A DNA stretch of 64,000 nucleotides. Origin: Tardiphaga sp. P9-11 (GTDB taxonomy: Bacteria; Pseudomonadota; Alphaproteobacteria; Rhizobiales; Xanthobacteraceae). Both the position numbers and the translations under genes were made by a program. Shown here in pieces: positions 20,784 through 29,822 of the stretch. Location of the stretch: NCBI RefSeq assembly GCF_008329525.1, contig NZ_NPKQ01000001.1, positions 496,001-560,000 of the forward strand, given 5' to 3'. Under the pieces are notes generated by a model. It ran no database searches and had not been told where the DNA came from. It saw only the letters and a list, made by a program, of their open reading frames with translations. Numbering within the stretch: position 1 is the stretch's first letter; each line of letters opens with the position of its first letter.

Positions 20784-20801
20784 ACAGATATATTTATCTG
20801 T
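20784..20801. promoter_or_regulatory. candidate operator 2 abutting the lysR start
   Basis: ACAGATA-TATT-TATCTGT is a perfect 7-bp inverted repeat ending one base before the ATG at 20803. It could be an autoregulatory site or a hairpin hiding the lysR ribosome binding site; no good Shine-Dalgarno is visible. Confidence 0.5.
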
Positions 20802-20802
20802 A

Positions 20803-21723
20803 ATGCTTATGAATATCGACCTTCGGCAACTCCGTGGCTTCGTCGAGGTGGTTCAGGCTGGTAGCTTCAGCCGGGCCGCGCGGAAACTGGGTGTCTCCCA
20901 GTCTGCGCTCAGCCAGGCCGTTCGCCAGCTTGAGGACGAGTTGCAGGTCCGACTGCTGGACCGGACGACGCGCAGCGTTCAGCTCAGCAAGGTCGGCGTC
21001 GAATTCCTGCCGGGGATCCAGCGCCTGCTGGCCGATCTCGATCACCAGCTTCAGGATTTACGCGATCTGCGCGAGCATCGCCGCGGCCATGTTACGGTGG
21101 CCTGCGTGCCGTCGGTGGCGCTGCGCCTGATGCCGGAAGTGTTGGCGAATTTCCAGCGCGAATATCCCATGGTGAGCGTGACGCTCAAGGAAGTGTCGCG
21201 ACATCAGATCATTGCCGGGCTGCGCAGCGGCGATGCCGAGCTCGGTATTGCCAATGTGCCCGGGGAAGACGCCGATCTCGACGCGACGAAGCTGCTGACC
21301 GACCGTTTTGCGCTGGTGATGCGGCGGGACCACGCGCTGGCGTCACAAAGCGCGGTGAGCTGGATGGACGGTGTGGCCGCAGGCATGGTCGCGATGGCGA
21401 CCGGCACCGGCATCAGGCTTGAAATGGAACGTGGACTGCAGGAACTGGGGCGCAGCAGCCCGCTGCATGAGGCCGAACATCCGGCGACCTTGCTCGCCAT
21501 GGTCGAAGCCGGCGTCGGCGTGGCGCCGCTACCCGGTCTGGCGTTGCCGGCGACGGACCACCCCGTGCTGACCTTCCGCAAGCTGCTGGACCCGGTCATC
21601 GAGCGTGATCTGTATCTGATCCGGCGTGTGGGGCGTGACCTGTCGCCGGCGGGGCGGGCGCTTTACCGCGGCATCCAGCTCGTCGCGCAATCGATCCGGG
21701 AGCGCACCGCCGCCGGATGGTAG
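20803..21723 (+). CDS. LysR-family transcriptional regulator
   Basis: The 306-residue protein has an N-terminal winged helix-turn-helix (LRQLRGFVEVVQAGSFSRAA, then VSQSALSQAVRQLED) and a C-terminal periplasmic-binding-like effector domain (about 90-300). It is divergent from the binding-protein gene and probably controls the rut-like operon, which differs from the TetR-type RutR control known in E. coli. The frame opens at 20746. ATGs at 20803 and 20809 are the likely starts; neither has a strong ribosome binding site. Confidence 0.92.
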   Translation: MLMNIDLRQLRGFVEVVQAGSFSRAARKLGVSQSALSQAVRQLEDELQVRLLDRTTRSVQLSKVGVEFLPGIQRLLADLDHQLQDLRDLREHRRGHVTVACVPSVALRLMPEVLANFQREYPMVSVTLKEVSRHQIIAGLRSGDAELGIANVPGEDADLDATKLLTDRFALVMRRDHALASQSAVSWMDGVAAGMVAMATGTGIRLEMERGLQELGRSSPLHEAEHPATLLAMVEAGVGVAPLPGLALPATDHPVLTFRKLLDPVIERDLYLIRRVGRDLSPAGRALYRGIQLVAQSIRERTAAGW

Positions 21724-21799
21724 CGAACACGCTTTGACGTTGCTCCCATGAGTCCCTATTTTAGGAAGAATAATCCTATTCCGCTAGTTTGAGCCCCAT

Positions 21800-23092
21800 A
21801 TGACCGCCTCGCTGAAAGCCATCGACGGATCGGCTGACTTGCCCGTCCTGATGAACGACCTCGCCCAGAGCGCCCGTGCGGCTGCGCGTGCGTTGGCGGT
21901 GGCCCCAACGGAGCAGAAGAACCGGGCGCTTGCGGCCATGGAGCGCGCGATCCGCGCCGGTGCGCCGGCGATTCTGGCGGCCAACGCCGAGGATGTCGCC
22001 GAGGTCCGCGCCAATGGCGCGACGTCGGCCTTTATCGACCGGTTGACCCTGACCGACGCGCGCGTGCAGGCGATGGCCAATGGCATCCGTGTCATCCATG
22101 ACATCGCCGATCCCGTCGGCAGCATCACCGAGAGCTGGCAGCGGCCAAACGGCATGACCATCGAGCGCGTGCGCGTGCCGCTTGGCGTCGTCGCGGTGAT
22201 CTTCGAAAGCCGTCCGAACGTCGCCGCCGATGCCGGTGTGCTGTGCCTGAAATCGGGCAATGCGGTGATCCTGCGTGGCGGTTCGGACAGCTTCCGCTCC
22301 TGCCGTGCCATCCATGACTGCCTGGTGCAGGGCTTGCGCGAAGCCGGTCTGCCCGAGGCCTGCATCACGCTGGTGCCGACGCGCGATCGCGCGGCAGTCG
22401 GGCTGCTGCTGACCGGCCTCAATGGCGGCGTCGATGTGATCGTGCCGCGTGGCGGCAAGAGCCTCGTCGCCCGCGTCGAGGCTGAAGCCCGCGTGCCGGT
22501 GTTCGCACATCTCGAAGGCGTCAATCACGTCTATGTCGATCACGCCGCTTCGCTCGAGATGGCGAAGTCGATCGTGCTCAATGCGAAGATGCGCCGTCCC
22601 GGCGTTTGCGGTGCGACCGAAACGCTGCTGGTCGACCGCGCGGTGGCGGGTACGCATCTGAAGCCGCTGGTGGAAATGCTGATCGATGCAGGCTGTGAAG
22701 TGCGCGGCGATGACGCCGTGCAGAAAATCGACGCGCGCGTAAAGCCTGCAACGGAAGCCGATTGGGACACCGAATACGAGGACGCGATCATCTCGGCGCG
22801 CGTTGTCGACGGCGTCGATGATGCGCTTGCGCACATCCGCGATCACGGCTCACACCATACCGATGCGATCGTGACCGAGGACATCGTGGTGGCCACGAAG
22901 TTTCTCAACGAGGTGGATTCCGCGATCGTGCTGCATAACGCCTCGACGCAGTTTGCCGATGGCGGCGAGTTTGGCTTCGGTGCGGAAATCGGAATTGCGA
23001 CCGGCAAATTCCATGCACGCGGCCCGGTCGGCGCCGAGCAGCTCACCAGTTTCAAATATCGCATTCACGGCACCGGACAGACCCGGCCGTGA
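21800..23092 (+). CDS. proA: gamma-glutamyl phosphate reductase
   Basis: ProA reduces gamma-glutamyl phosphate to glutamate-5-semialdehyde in proline synthesis. The 430-residue protein is an aldehyde-dehydrogenase-fold enzyme. It shows [39 protein letters not shown] and the catalytic-Cys segment [16 protein letters not shown], followed by [20 protein letters not shown] near the C-terminus. No proB lies in the window. The nadD gene begins 18 bp downstream, so the two are probably cotranscribed with rsfS and rlmH. Confidence 0.96.
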   Translation: MTASLKAIDGSADLPVLMNDLAQSARAAARALAVAPTEQKNRALAAMERAIRAGAPAILAANAEDVAEVRANGATSAFIDRLTLTDARVQAMANGIRVIHDIADPVGSITESWQRPNGMTIERVRVPLGVVAVIFESRPNVAADAGVLCLKSGNAVILRGGSDSFRSCRAIHDCLVQGLREAGLPEACITLVPTRDRAAVGLLLTGLNGGVDVIVPRGGKSLVARVEAEARVPVFAHLEGVNHVYVDHAASLEMAKSIVLNAKMRRPGVCGATETLLVDRAVAGTHLKPLVEMLIDAGCEVRGDDAVQKIDARVKPATEADWDTEYEDAIISARVVDGVDDALAHIRDHGSHHTDAIVTEDIVVATKFLNEVDSAIVLHNASTQFADGGEFGFGAEIGIATGKFHARGPVGAEQLTSFKYRIHGTGQTRP

Positions 23093-23110
23093 TGATGAGC
23101 GCGCGGGCGC

Positions 23111-23752
23111 GTGGAGACTGAATTGGAGTCGTATTCAGTCCCGCCGGCGCAGGGCATACCGCCGCATAGTCCCGGCATGCGGATCGGTCTGCTCGGCGGA
23201 TCGTTCAATCCGCCGCACGCCGCACATCGGGCCATCAGCTTGTTTGCGATGAAACGGCTGCAGCTCGACCGCGTCTGGTGGTTGGTGTCGCCGGGCAATC
23301 CGCTCAAGGATCAGCGCAATCTGCACGATCTCGCCGAGCGCGCGACCGCTGCGAAGGCAATGGCCGATCATCCGCGCATCGATGTCACCTGTCTCGAGAG
23401 TGTCATCGGTACGCGCTATACCGTCGACACGATCAGCTACCTCCGACGTCGATGTCCGCAAGCACGATTTGTCTGGATCATGGGCGCCGACAATCTCGCC
23501 CAGTTTCACCGCTGGGAGAGCTGGCAGGTCATTGCCGGGGAGGTGCCCTTTGCGGTCATCGACCGGCCGCCGCAGAGCTTTCAGGGACTGGCGTCGACCG
23601 CCGCCCACGCACTCGGCCGCTACCGGATACCGGAGCAGGAGGCTGGGTCACTGGCCGACCTGAAGCCCCCCGCATGGGTATTTTTGACCGGTTTGAAGCT
23701 GAATCTGTCGTCTACCCGGCTGCGGAACCCGGATGGCAGCTGGAAGACGTAA
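23111..23752 (+). CDS. nadD: nicotinate-nucleotide adenylyltransferase
   Basis: NadD forms deamido-NAD from nicotinate mononucleotide and ATP. The 213-residue frame starts with GTG at 23111. It has the nucleotidyltransferase motif [14 protein letters not shown] (from about residue 26) and the late ISTRLR-like LSSTRLRN near the end. An N-terminal extension of about 22 residues precedes the core, and the ATG at 23177 would give the bare domain. I kept the longer start because relatives in this group, as I recall, carry a similar Pro-rich lead. Confidence 0.9.
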   Translation: METELESYSVPPAQGIPPHSPGMRIGLLGGSFNPPHAAHRAISLFAMKRLQLDRVWWLVSPGNPLKDQRNLHDLAERATAAKAMADHPRIDVTCLESVIGTRYTVDTISYLRRRCPQARFVWIMGADNLAQFHRWESWQVIAGEVPFAVIDRPPQSFQGLASTAAHALGRYRIPEQEAGSLADLKPPAWVFLTGLKLNLSSTRLRNPDGSWKT

Positions 23753-23896
23753 TTCCACAACACTCACCCGATAAGTGCTATAGGGCGGGCGCTGGAATAT
23801 TGAATCCGGCATTCCCACATGCATACTTGATCTCACCGGGCGCCGGATTCGGCGTCCCAATACAGTGAAAGGAATGGTCCTCTGGCCACTTCTGTA

Positions 23897-24505
23897 TTGA
23901 CCAAAACGGGCGCCAAGAAAGCCTCGTCCAAGGCCGCTTCCTCCAAACCGGCCGCCTCGCCCAAGAAGCCCGCTTCGGTAAAGAAGGCTACCGCGCCCAA
24001 AAAGGCTGCCGCGTCAAAATCCGCAAAGCCGAAGGCCGCAAGCAAGCCTGCAGTCACGAAGCCTGTTGCTGCCAAGGCCCCACCGAAGCCTGCCATTCCG
24101 AAGAAGGTTGCTTCGCCCAAGGCGAAGAAGCCTGCAGCGGTGCGCGATAGCGCGGCCGAAACCCTCAGGCTCGTTCTCGCTCGCCTCGAAGATATGAAGG
24201 CCGAGGAAACGGTGACGATCGACCTGCGCGGCAAGTCGGCGTTCTCCGACTATATGGTCGTGACCACCGGTCGCTCGAACCGCCATGTCGGCGCAGTCGC
24301 CGAGAATGTCGCCAAGGGTCTCAAGGAAGCCGGTCAGAAGAAGCTACATGTCGAGGGCCTGTCCAATTGCGATTGGGTTCTGATCGATACCGGCGAAGTC
24401 ATCCTGCATGTGTTCCGGCCAGAGGTTCGTGAGTTCTACAATCTTGAACGGCTGTGGACGCAGAGTCCGTCGGATGAACCGCGGATCGATCTCAAGGCTG
24501 TTTGA
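23897..24505 (+). CDS. rsfS: ribosome silencing factor with long basic N-terminal extension
   Basis: RsfS binds L14 of the 50S subunit and blocks subunit joining under starvation. The conserved domain occupies about residues 85-202 (KSAFSDYMVVTTGRSNRHVGA, GLSNCDWVLIDTG, EVREFYNLERLW). The first 80 residues are almost only Lys, Ala, Pro, Ser and Thr in PKKA-like repeats, resembling a histone H1 tail. The start is unclear: TTG at 23897 has no Shine-Dalgarno. A CTG at 23882 lies 9 nt after AAAGGA and would add LATSV. It sits between nadD and rlmH, a common order. Confidence 0.88.
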   Translation: MTKTGAKKASSKAASSKPAASPKKPASVKKATAPKKAAASKSAKPKAASKPAVTKPVAAKAPPKPAIPKKVASPKAKKPAAVRDSAAETLRLVLARLEDMKAEETVTIDLRGKSAFSDYMVVTTGRSNRHVGAVAENVAKGLKEAGQKKLHVEGLSNCDWVLIDTGEVILHVFRPEVREFYNLERLWTQSPSDEPRIDLKAV

Positions 24506-24551
24506 GCCAGCAGGCATTCGGCAACGGCGCGACACATGCTAGTCTGCGCCG

Positions 24552-25034
24552 ATGCATCTTCTTGTGATTTCTATCGGCAAGCTCAAGCAGGGTCCGGAAC
24601 GCGAACTGGCGGAACGGTACCGTGATCGTTTCGACGATATCGGCCGCAAGCTCGGTTTCCGCGGCCTGGCGATTCATGAAATTTCGGAAAGCCGCGCACG
24701 TGACGCGTCGACCCGGATCAATGAGGAAGCCGCGGCGATTTCGGCGCTGATTCCGGAAAAGGCTGTGGTCGTAGCGCTTGACGAGCGCGGCAGCAGTGTC
24801 GACAGCGCTAGTTTCGCTCGCCATATCGGTAAGTGGCGGGACGAATCAGTGCCACATAATGTTTTCGTCATTGGGGGGGCGGACGGACTTTCGCCCGAAT
24901 TGCGGCGCAAAGCCAAATTGAGCATTGCATTCGGCTCGGCGACCTGGCCGCATCAAATGGTTCGCGTCATGCTTCTGGAACAGATTTACCGGGCTGCTAC
25001 AATTCTGGCAGGCCACCCGTATCACCGCGTTTAG
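24552..25034 (+). CDS. rlmH: 23S rRNA m3-pseudouridine-1915 methyltransferase
   Basis: RlmH methylates N3 of pseudouridine 1915 in helix 69 of 23S rRNA in assembled ribosomes. The 160-residue SPOUT-fold protein starts MHLLVISIGKLKQGPE. It has LDERGSSVDSASFA, the knotted SAM site FVIGGADGLSPELR and the C-terminal WPHQMVRVMLLEQIYRA that forms the dimer active site. It lies 46 bp after rsfS. Confidence 0.96.
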   Translation: MHLLVISIGKLKQGPERELAERYRDRFDDIGRKLGFRGLAIHEISESRARDASTRINEEAAAISALIPEKAVVVALDERGSSVDSASFARHIGKWRDESVPHNVFVIGGADGLSPELRRKAKLSIAFGSATWPHQMVRVMLLEQIYRAATILAGHPYHRV

Positions 25035-25088
25035 CTCTTACTTTACCAAGCTTAACGCGTTTTGAAACAAGGCGTTGTCGAAACCACG

Positions 25089-26483
25089 ATGCTGTCACCG
25101 CGGTCCATTCCATCTGAACACGCCGCCGTTCGCCGCGGGATGTCGGGCGCTTCGTCGCTGTCGATGATGGTGCTATCAGCAACTTTTATACCGGTGACTG
25201 TTGCAGGTTTAATGACGAGCTCGGTCCGGGCGCAAACCGCTGCACCCGTCCAGCAGGCTAATGCGCCATCGCCCGATATCATTCGCCAGCGCGAGCAGGA
25301 GCTCGAAGCGATCCGCGCGCAACAAAAGAGCGCCGCGGAGCTGCAGGCAAAACTGAAAGCCGATATTGCGGCGATCGGACAGGACCGCGGCAAGCTCAGT
25401 CAGCAGCTAATCGATATTGCCGCCCGCGTGCGCGGCGTTGAATCCCGCATTGACGATGCCGAGGTGCGGCTGCGTCCGCTGGATGCGCGCGAGCAGAAGA
25501 TACGCGGCACGCTGGAATCGCGCCGCGGCGAGATCGTCGAAGTGTTGTCGGCTTTGCAGCGCGCCGGACGCCGTGCGCCGCCGGCGTTGCTGGTACGTCC
25601 CGAAGATGCGCTGAAGTCGCTGCGTACCGCGATGCTGCTCGGCTCCGTTGTGCCCGAGATGCGCGCGCGCGCTGAGCAGCTCGTGGCCGACCTCAGTGAG
25701 CTCGTGAATCTGCGCAAGGCGATTTCGACCGAGCGCGATCAGCTTGCCGGCGATCGCGACAAGCTCAAGGAGGAACAGACGCGCCTCGCATCCTTCACAG
25801 ACGAACGCCAGAAGCAGCAGTCGGCTGCGGAAAAGGACATGGAAGCGGAAGCCGCGCGTGCGCTGACGCTGTCCCGTCAAGTCGACAGTCTGCAGGGCCT
25901 GATCGCGAAGATGGAGCAGGACTCCAAGGCGGCGGCGAAGGCAGCAGCCACGGCCAGTCTGCAGGGCACGCCAGCGGCGCTCAGCAACGGCAAGCCGAAT
26001 ATCGGTGCCTTCAAGGATCCTGGCCGGCTCAGCCCGGCGATCGCCTTTGCCGCGGCGAAGGGTATGTTCGCACTTCCGGTCAATGGGGTTAAAATTCGCA
26101 ATTTCGGCGGTTCCGACGGTGTCGGTGGCGTCGAAAAAGGCATCTCGTTGGCCGCGCGAGCCGGTGCGCAGGTCACAACACCGTGTGACGGCTGGGTTGT
26201 TTATTCAGGTCCGTTCCGTAGCTATGGACAACTCTTGATCCTCAACGCTGGGGGCGGGTATCATGTCTTGATCGCCGGGATGGAGCGTATTTCGGTGAAC
26301 ATTGGTCAGTTCGTCCTTACCGGGGAACCGATCGCTGTCATGGGATCAACATCCCGGGTAGCATCCGTCCTTGCGGCCAATGCCAGCCAGCCTGTGCTTT
26401 ATATCGAGTTCCGGAAAGACGGGACTCCCATTGATCCAGGCCCATGGTGGGCCGCTAACGAAGGCGAAAAGGTTCGCGGATGA
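25089..26483 (+). CDS. EnvC-like murein hydrolase activator (coiled coil plus M23 domain)
   Basis: The 464-residue exported protein has a signal-like hydrophobic segment (about 20-45), long coiled coils (about 60-280) and a C-terminal LytM/M23 domain (about 330-460). Several metal ligands of active M23 peptidases seem degenerate: the domain has YHVLIAGMERI where active enzymes have HxH. As in E. coli EnvC, this suggests an activator of amidases. A TTG at 25062 could start translation 9 codons earlier. The next gene, ctpA, overlaps its stop by 4 bp. Confidence 0.85.
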   Translation: MLSPRSIPSEHAAVRRGMSGASSLSMMVLSATFIPVTVAGLMTSSVRAQTAAPVQQANAPSPDIIRQREQELEAIRAQQKSAAELQAKLKADIAAIGQDRGKLSQQLIDIAARVRGVESRIDDAEVRLRPLDAREQKIRGTLESRRGEIVEVLSALQRAGRRAPPALLVRPEDALKSLRTAMLLGSVVPEMRARAEQLVADLSELVNLRKAISTERDQLAGDRDKLKEEQTRLASFTDERQKQQSAAEKDMEAEAARALTLSRQVDSLQGLIAKMEQDSKAAAKAAATASLQGTPAALSNGKPNIGAFKDPGRLSPAIAFAAAKGMFALPVNGVKIRNFGGSDGVGGVEKGISLAARAGAQVTTPCDGWVVYSGPFRSYGQLLILNAGGGYHVLIAGMERISVNIGQFVLTGEPIAVMGSTSRVASVLAANASQPVLYIEFRKDGTPIDPGPWWAANEGEKVRG

Positions 26484-27856
26484 TGCGCAAGACTTCCATA
26501 ATTCTGCTGAGTGCTGCCACTGGCGCCGCCTTGACGCTCTTCGTGACCCAGCCACGCGCCGTGTTCATGGGCACCAGCGCCCGCGCTGCGACCTCGGACA
26601 CCTACCGCCAGCTCAACCTGTTCGGCGATGTGTTCGAACGCGTGCGCAGCGACTATGTCGAGAAGCCCGACGACAGCAAGCTGGTCGAGTCGGCGATCTC
26701 CGGCATGCTCACCGGCCTTGATCCACATTCCAGCTACATGGACGCCAAGAGCTTCCGCGATATGCAGGTGCAAACCCGTGGTGAGTTCGGTGGTCTCGGC
26801 ATCGAAGTCACGATGGAAGACGGCCTGATCAAGGTAGTGTCGCCGATCGACGATACCCCGGCATCGAAGGCCGGCATCATGGCCAACGACATCATCACCA
26901 GCCTCGACGAAGAAGCGGTGCAGGGTCTCACTTTGAACCAGGCTGTCGAGAAGATGCGCGGCCCGGTCAACACCAAGATCAAGTTGAAGATCATCCGCAA
27001 GGGTCAGGACAATCCGCTCGACGTGACCCTCGTGCGCGACAACATTCGTGTCCGTTCGGTGCGTGCGCGCGTTGAGAGCGATGATATCGCTTATATCCGC
27101 GTGACGACATTCAACGAGCAGACCACTGAAGGCTTGAAGCGCGAGATCGCGGCCCAGACCGCGGCGATCGGTGCCGACAAGCTCAAGGGCTTCATCATCG
27201 ACCTCCGCAACAATCCGGGCGGTCTGCTTGAAGAAGCCGTTACCGTTTCTGACGCGTTCCTTGAGCGCGGTGAGATCGTTTCGACCCGCGGTCGTAACGC
27301 TGAAGAAACCCAGCGTCGCACGGCGCATGCCGGCGATCTGACCAAGGGCAAGCCGGTGGTTGTGTTGATCAATGGCGGTTCAGCTTCGGCATCGGAAATC
27401 GTCGCTGGCGCATTGCAAGACCACAAGCGTGCGATCACCATCGGTACGCGCTCGTTTGGCAAGGGCTCGGTGCAGACGATCATCCCGCTGGGCTCCGGCA
27501 ACGGTGCGCTGCGTCTAACCACGGCGCGTTACTTCACGCCGTCGGGCAAGTCGATCCAGGCAAAGGGCATCGTCCCGGACATCGAGATCGTGCAGGATGT
27601 GCCGGATGAGCTGAAGTCCCGCGACATCAAGGGCGAAGCCTCGCTGCGTGGCCATCTGAAGAACGATGGCGATGAGAAGACCGGTTCGCAGTCCTACGTG
27701 CCGCCGGATGCCAAGAACGACAAGGCGCTGAAGGCAGCAGCCGATCTGCTCCATGGCATCAAGGTGACATCGAATACAACCGTCACGCCGCCGGCAGCCG
27801 CTGCTGCTGCTGCAGATAAGCCGGCCGACGACAAGCCCGCTGCCAAGCCGAACTGA
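26480..27856 (+). CDS. ctpA: carboxyl-terminal processing protease, S41 family
   Basis: The 458-residue periplasmic serine protease has an N-terminal signal or anchor (about 5-25), a PDZ domain (about 100-180) and the S41 catalytic domain. The Ser-Lys dyad is visible: Ser303 in GGSASASEIVAGAL and Lys328 in SFGKGSVQT. The C-terminus is a Lys/Ala/Pro-rich tail. CtpA enzymes trim or degrade envelope proteins, including peptidoglycan hydrolases and their regulators, which fits its coupling (ATGA overlap) to the EnvC-like gene. A strong terminator follows. Confidence 0.95.
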   Translation: MMRKTSIILLSAATGAALTLFVTQPRAVFMGTSARAATSDTYRQLNLFGDVFERVRSDYVEKPDDSKLVESAISGMLTGLDPHSSYMDAKSFRDMQVQTRGEFGGLGIEVTMEDGLIKVVSPIDDTPASKAGIMANDIITSLDEEAVQGLTLNQAVEKMRGPVNTKIKLKIIRKGQDNPLDVTLVRDNIRVRSVRARVESDDIAYIRVTTFNEQTTEGLKREIAAQTAAIGADKLKGFIIDLRNNPGGLLEEAVTVSDAFLERGEIVSTRGRNAEETQRRTAHAGDLTKGKPVVVLINGGSASASEIVAGALQDHKRAITIGTRSFGKGSVQTIIPLGSGNGALRLTTARYFTPSGKSIQAKGIVPDIEIVQDVPDELKSRDIKGEASLRGHLKNDGDEKTGSQSYVPPDAKNDKALKAAADLLHGIKVTSNTTVTPPAAAAAAADKPADDKPAAKPN

Positions 27857-27882
27857 TCGGCGACGGAACATCAGTTCTGCGG

Positions 27883-27912
27883 AAAGGGCGGCCTTCGGGT
27901 CGCCCTTTTTGT
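27883..27912 (+). terminator. Rho-independent terminator after ctpA
   Basis: An 11-bp stem built from AAAGGGCG plus GCC and its complement closes on a C(TTCG)G tetraloop and is followed by TTTTT. It begins 27 bp after the ctpA stop codon. Confidence 0.92.
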
Positions 27913-28000
27913 TGCAACTCTTCCAACGGATATAGCACCCTTCCGGGTGCGGCGGCCGAGACCGGGCGTGTTATTGTCCACTCGGCTGATTCGGAGATCC

Positions 28001-29206
28001 ATGGCAGTGTCGGCGGACGACCTAAGCGCCCCGCTTGGACAAAAATCGACGCGTAAGCGGCGGTTCCGGCTGCCTTTTTCCGGAACGCAGGCGCTTGCCA
28101 CGATTCTGGCATTGTTGCTGATCGGTTTTGGCGGGGTGGCCATTTTCAATAGCAATCCGATGGGCGGCGAGCCGGTTGCGCGTGTCGCCATCAAGGTGCC
28201 AGTTGCGACCGAGGAAAAGGCTGCTGCGAAGCCGCCGGTCGAGGTCAAGCATGGCATGCCCGAGACCGCCAAGGCGCCCGAGGCTCCCGGCCAGAAGACC
28301 ATCACCATCATCGATGGCTCCAGCGGCGCCCGTAAGGATGTCGTGGTGTCGAGTGACGGCTCGGATAGCGCGGCGCCCGACGCGCCGTCGCCGGTCATGA
28401 CGGGAATTGATTCGAAACTGCTGGAGAAATCCCGCCACGGCATGGTGCCGATTGCCATCGGTGCGTTGAAGCCGGTCACGGCCTATGCGGCAGGCTCCGA
28501 AGCCGAGCGCGCAAGGGCGATGAAGATGCCGAGCGTTTCGATCGTCATTGGTGGCCTCGGCGTCGGCGCGGCCAAGACCACTGATGCCATCATGAAATTG
28601 CCGCCCGCGGTGACACTGGGCTTCACGCCCTACGGCTCGGATCCCGGCAAGCTGGTCGAGCGCGCCAGGGCGCAACGCCACGAGGTGCTGCTGCAGCTCC
28701 CGATGGAACCGTTCGATTATCCCGACAACGATCCCGGCCCGCAGACGCTGCTATCCTCTGCTACGGCCGAGCAGAACCTCGATCGTATGATGTGGCATAT
28801 GAGCCGCTTTCAGGGCTATGTCGGGGTCGCCAATTTCATGGGTGCACGCTTCATCGCCACGGACTCGGCCATGCAGCCGATTGCGCGTGAAGCCAGCAAG
28901 CGCGGGCTCGCATTGTTCGACGATGGCTCGACGCCGCGCAGTGTCGCTGCTGCGGCCGCCGAAGGGCAGGGCATGCCCTTCGCACGCTCCGATGTCGCCA
29001 TCGACGCAGTGCCAACCTCCGCAGATATCGACAAGGCGCTGGCACGACTCGAGGGGCTGGCCAAGGAACGTGGTGTGGCTGTCGGCGTCGCTTCGGCGCT
29101 GCCGATCTCCATCGAACGCATCAGCGCCTGGGCTAAAACCCTTGAAAGTCGTGGAGTCATGCTAGTGCCATTGACAACCGCGATGCTGAAATCAAAATCA
29201 AGCTAG
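28001..29206 (+). CDS. divergent polysaccharide deacetylase (YibQ/DUF610 family)
   Basis: The 401-residue protein has an N-terminal transmembrane anchor (about 30-47), a Pro/Ala-rich linker (about 60-150) and a C-terminal NodB-like fold (about 175-400) seen in SVSIVIGGLGVGAAKTTDAI, VTLGFTPYGSDP, EVLLQLPMEPFDYPDNDPGP and NFMGARF. YibQ-type proteins follow envC-ctpA in many proteobacteria and are thought to act in the envelope. Canonical metal-binding residues of active deacetylases are not evident. The ATG at 28001 is preceded by CGGAG; the frame extends to 27947. Confidence 0.87.
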   Translation: MAVSADDLSAPLGQKSTRKRRFRLPFSGTQALATILALLLIGFGGVAIFNSNPMGGEPVARVAIKVPVATEEKAAAKPPVEVKHGMPETAKAPEAPGQKTITIIDGSSGARKDVVVSSDGSDSAAPDAPSPVMTGIDSKLLEKSRHGMVPIAIGALKPVTAYAAGSEAERARAMKMPSVSIVIGGLGVGAAKTTDAIMKLPPAVTLGFTPYGSDPGKLVERARAQRHEVLLQLPMEPFDYPDNDPGPQTLLSSATAEQNLDRMMWHMSRFQGYVGVANFMGARFIATDSAMQPIAREASKRGLALFDDGSTPRSVAAAAAEGQGMPFARSDVAIDAVPTSADIDKALARLEGLAKERGVAVGVASALPISIERISAWAKTLESRGVMLVPLTTAMLKSKSS

Positions 29207-29311
29207 CGTCTTTGGGCTAGGCTGAATTCGGCGCCGCCGAATCGTTGCGATTCTGCGAAGTCGAATCGCTGCGTAAAGAGTGCTCGAACGGACGCGAGAG
29301 GCATTGACGGA

Positions 29312-29815
29312 ATGGCGCGCTACGAAGACCTGCCCTATCGAACTTGCGTCGGAATGATGCTGATCAACCCGCAAGGGCTCGTCTTTATCGGCCGCCGCGC
29401 CGGCGGTGTCGAGCACGTCGATGACATGCATGTCTGGCAGATGCCGCAGGGCGGCGTCGATCCCGGTGAGGACACCTGGGAGGCCGCCAAACGCGAGCTC
29501 TATGAGGAGACCGGCGTCCAATCGGTCGAGAAGCTCGGTGAAGTGCCGGACTGGCTGATCTACGACATTCCCCGCACGGTAGCCGGACGCGCCTGGAAGG
29601 GTCGCTATCGCGGCCAGCGGCAGAAATGGTTTGCCGTGCGCTTCACTGGGGATGACAAGGAGATCAACGTCACGCATCCGCCGGGTGGCCACAAGGCCGA
29701 ATTCGTCAATTGGCGCTGGGAGCCGATGAAAAACCTTCCGGAATTGATCGTGCCGTTCAAGCGCCCGGTTTATGAGCGGGTGGTGAAGGAATTTGCCAAA
29801 TTGGCGGACGGCTAG
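29312..29815 (+). CDS. rppH: RNA pyrophosphohydrolase (Nudix), first copy
   Basis: RppH removes pyrophosphate from 5'-triphosphate RNA and starts mRNA decay. The 167-residue protein begins [17 protein letters not shown]-like and carries the full Nudix box [22 protein letters not shown], quoted here in two parts as [10 protein letters not shown] and [23 protein letters not shown] and the late FVNWRWEPM are typical RppH features. The second copy starts 7 bp after its stop. Confidence 0.93.
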   Translation: MARYEDLPYRTCVGMMLINPQGLVFIGRRAGGVEHVDDMHVWQMPQGGVDPGEDTWEAAKRELYEETGVQSVEKLGEVPDWLIYDIPRTVAGRAWKGRYRGQRQKWFAVRFTGDDKEINVTHPPGGHKAEFVNWRWEPMKNLPELIVPFKRPVYERVVKEFAKLADG

Positions 29816-29822
29816 TTCTGGA

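Noticed and set aside
15963-21723. Genomic island inserted at tRNA-Thr carrying the rut-like operon
   Set aside because: The operon lies next to the tRNA, but I found no integrase, no repeat of the tRNA 3' end and no clear composition change.
21724-21799. Short AT-rich inverted repeat before proA (TAGGA...TCCTA)
   Set aside because: Arms are only 5 bp and the region is AT-rich, so chance pairing is likely.
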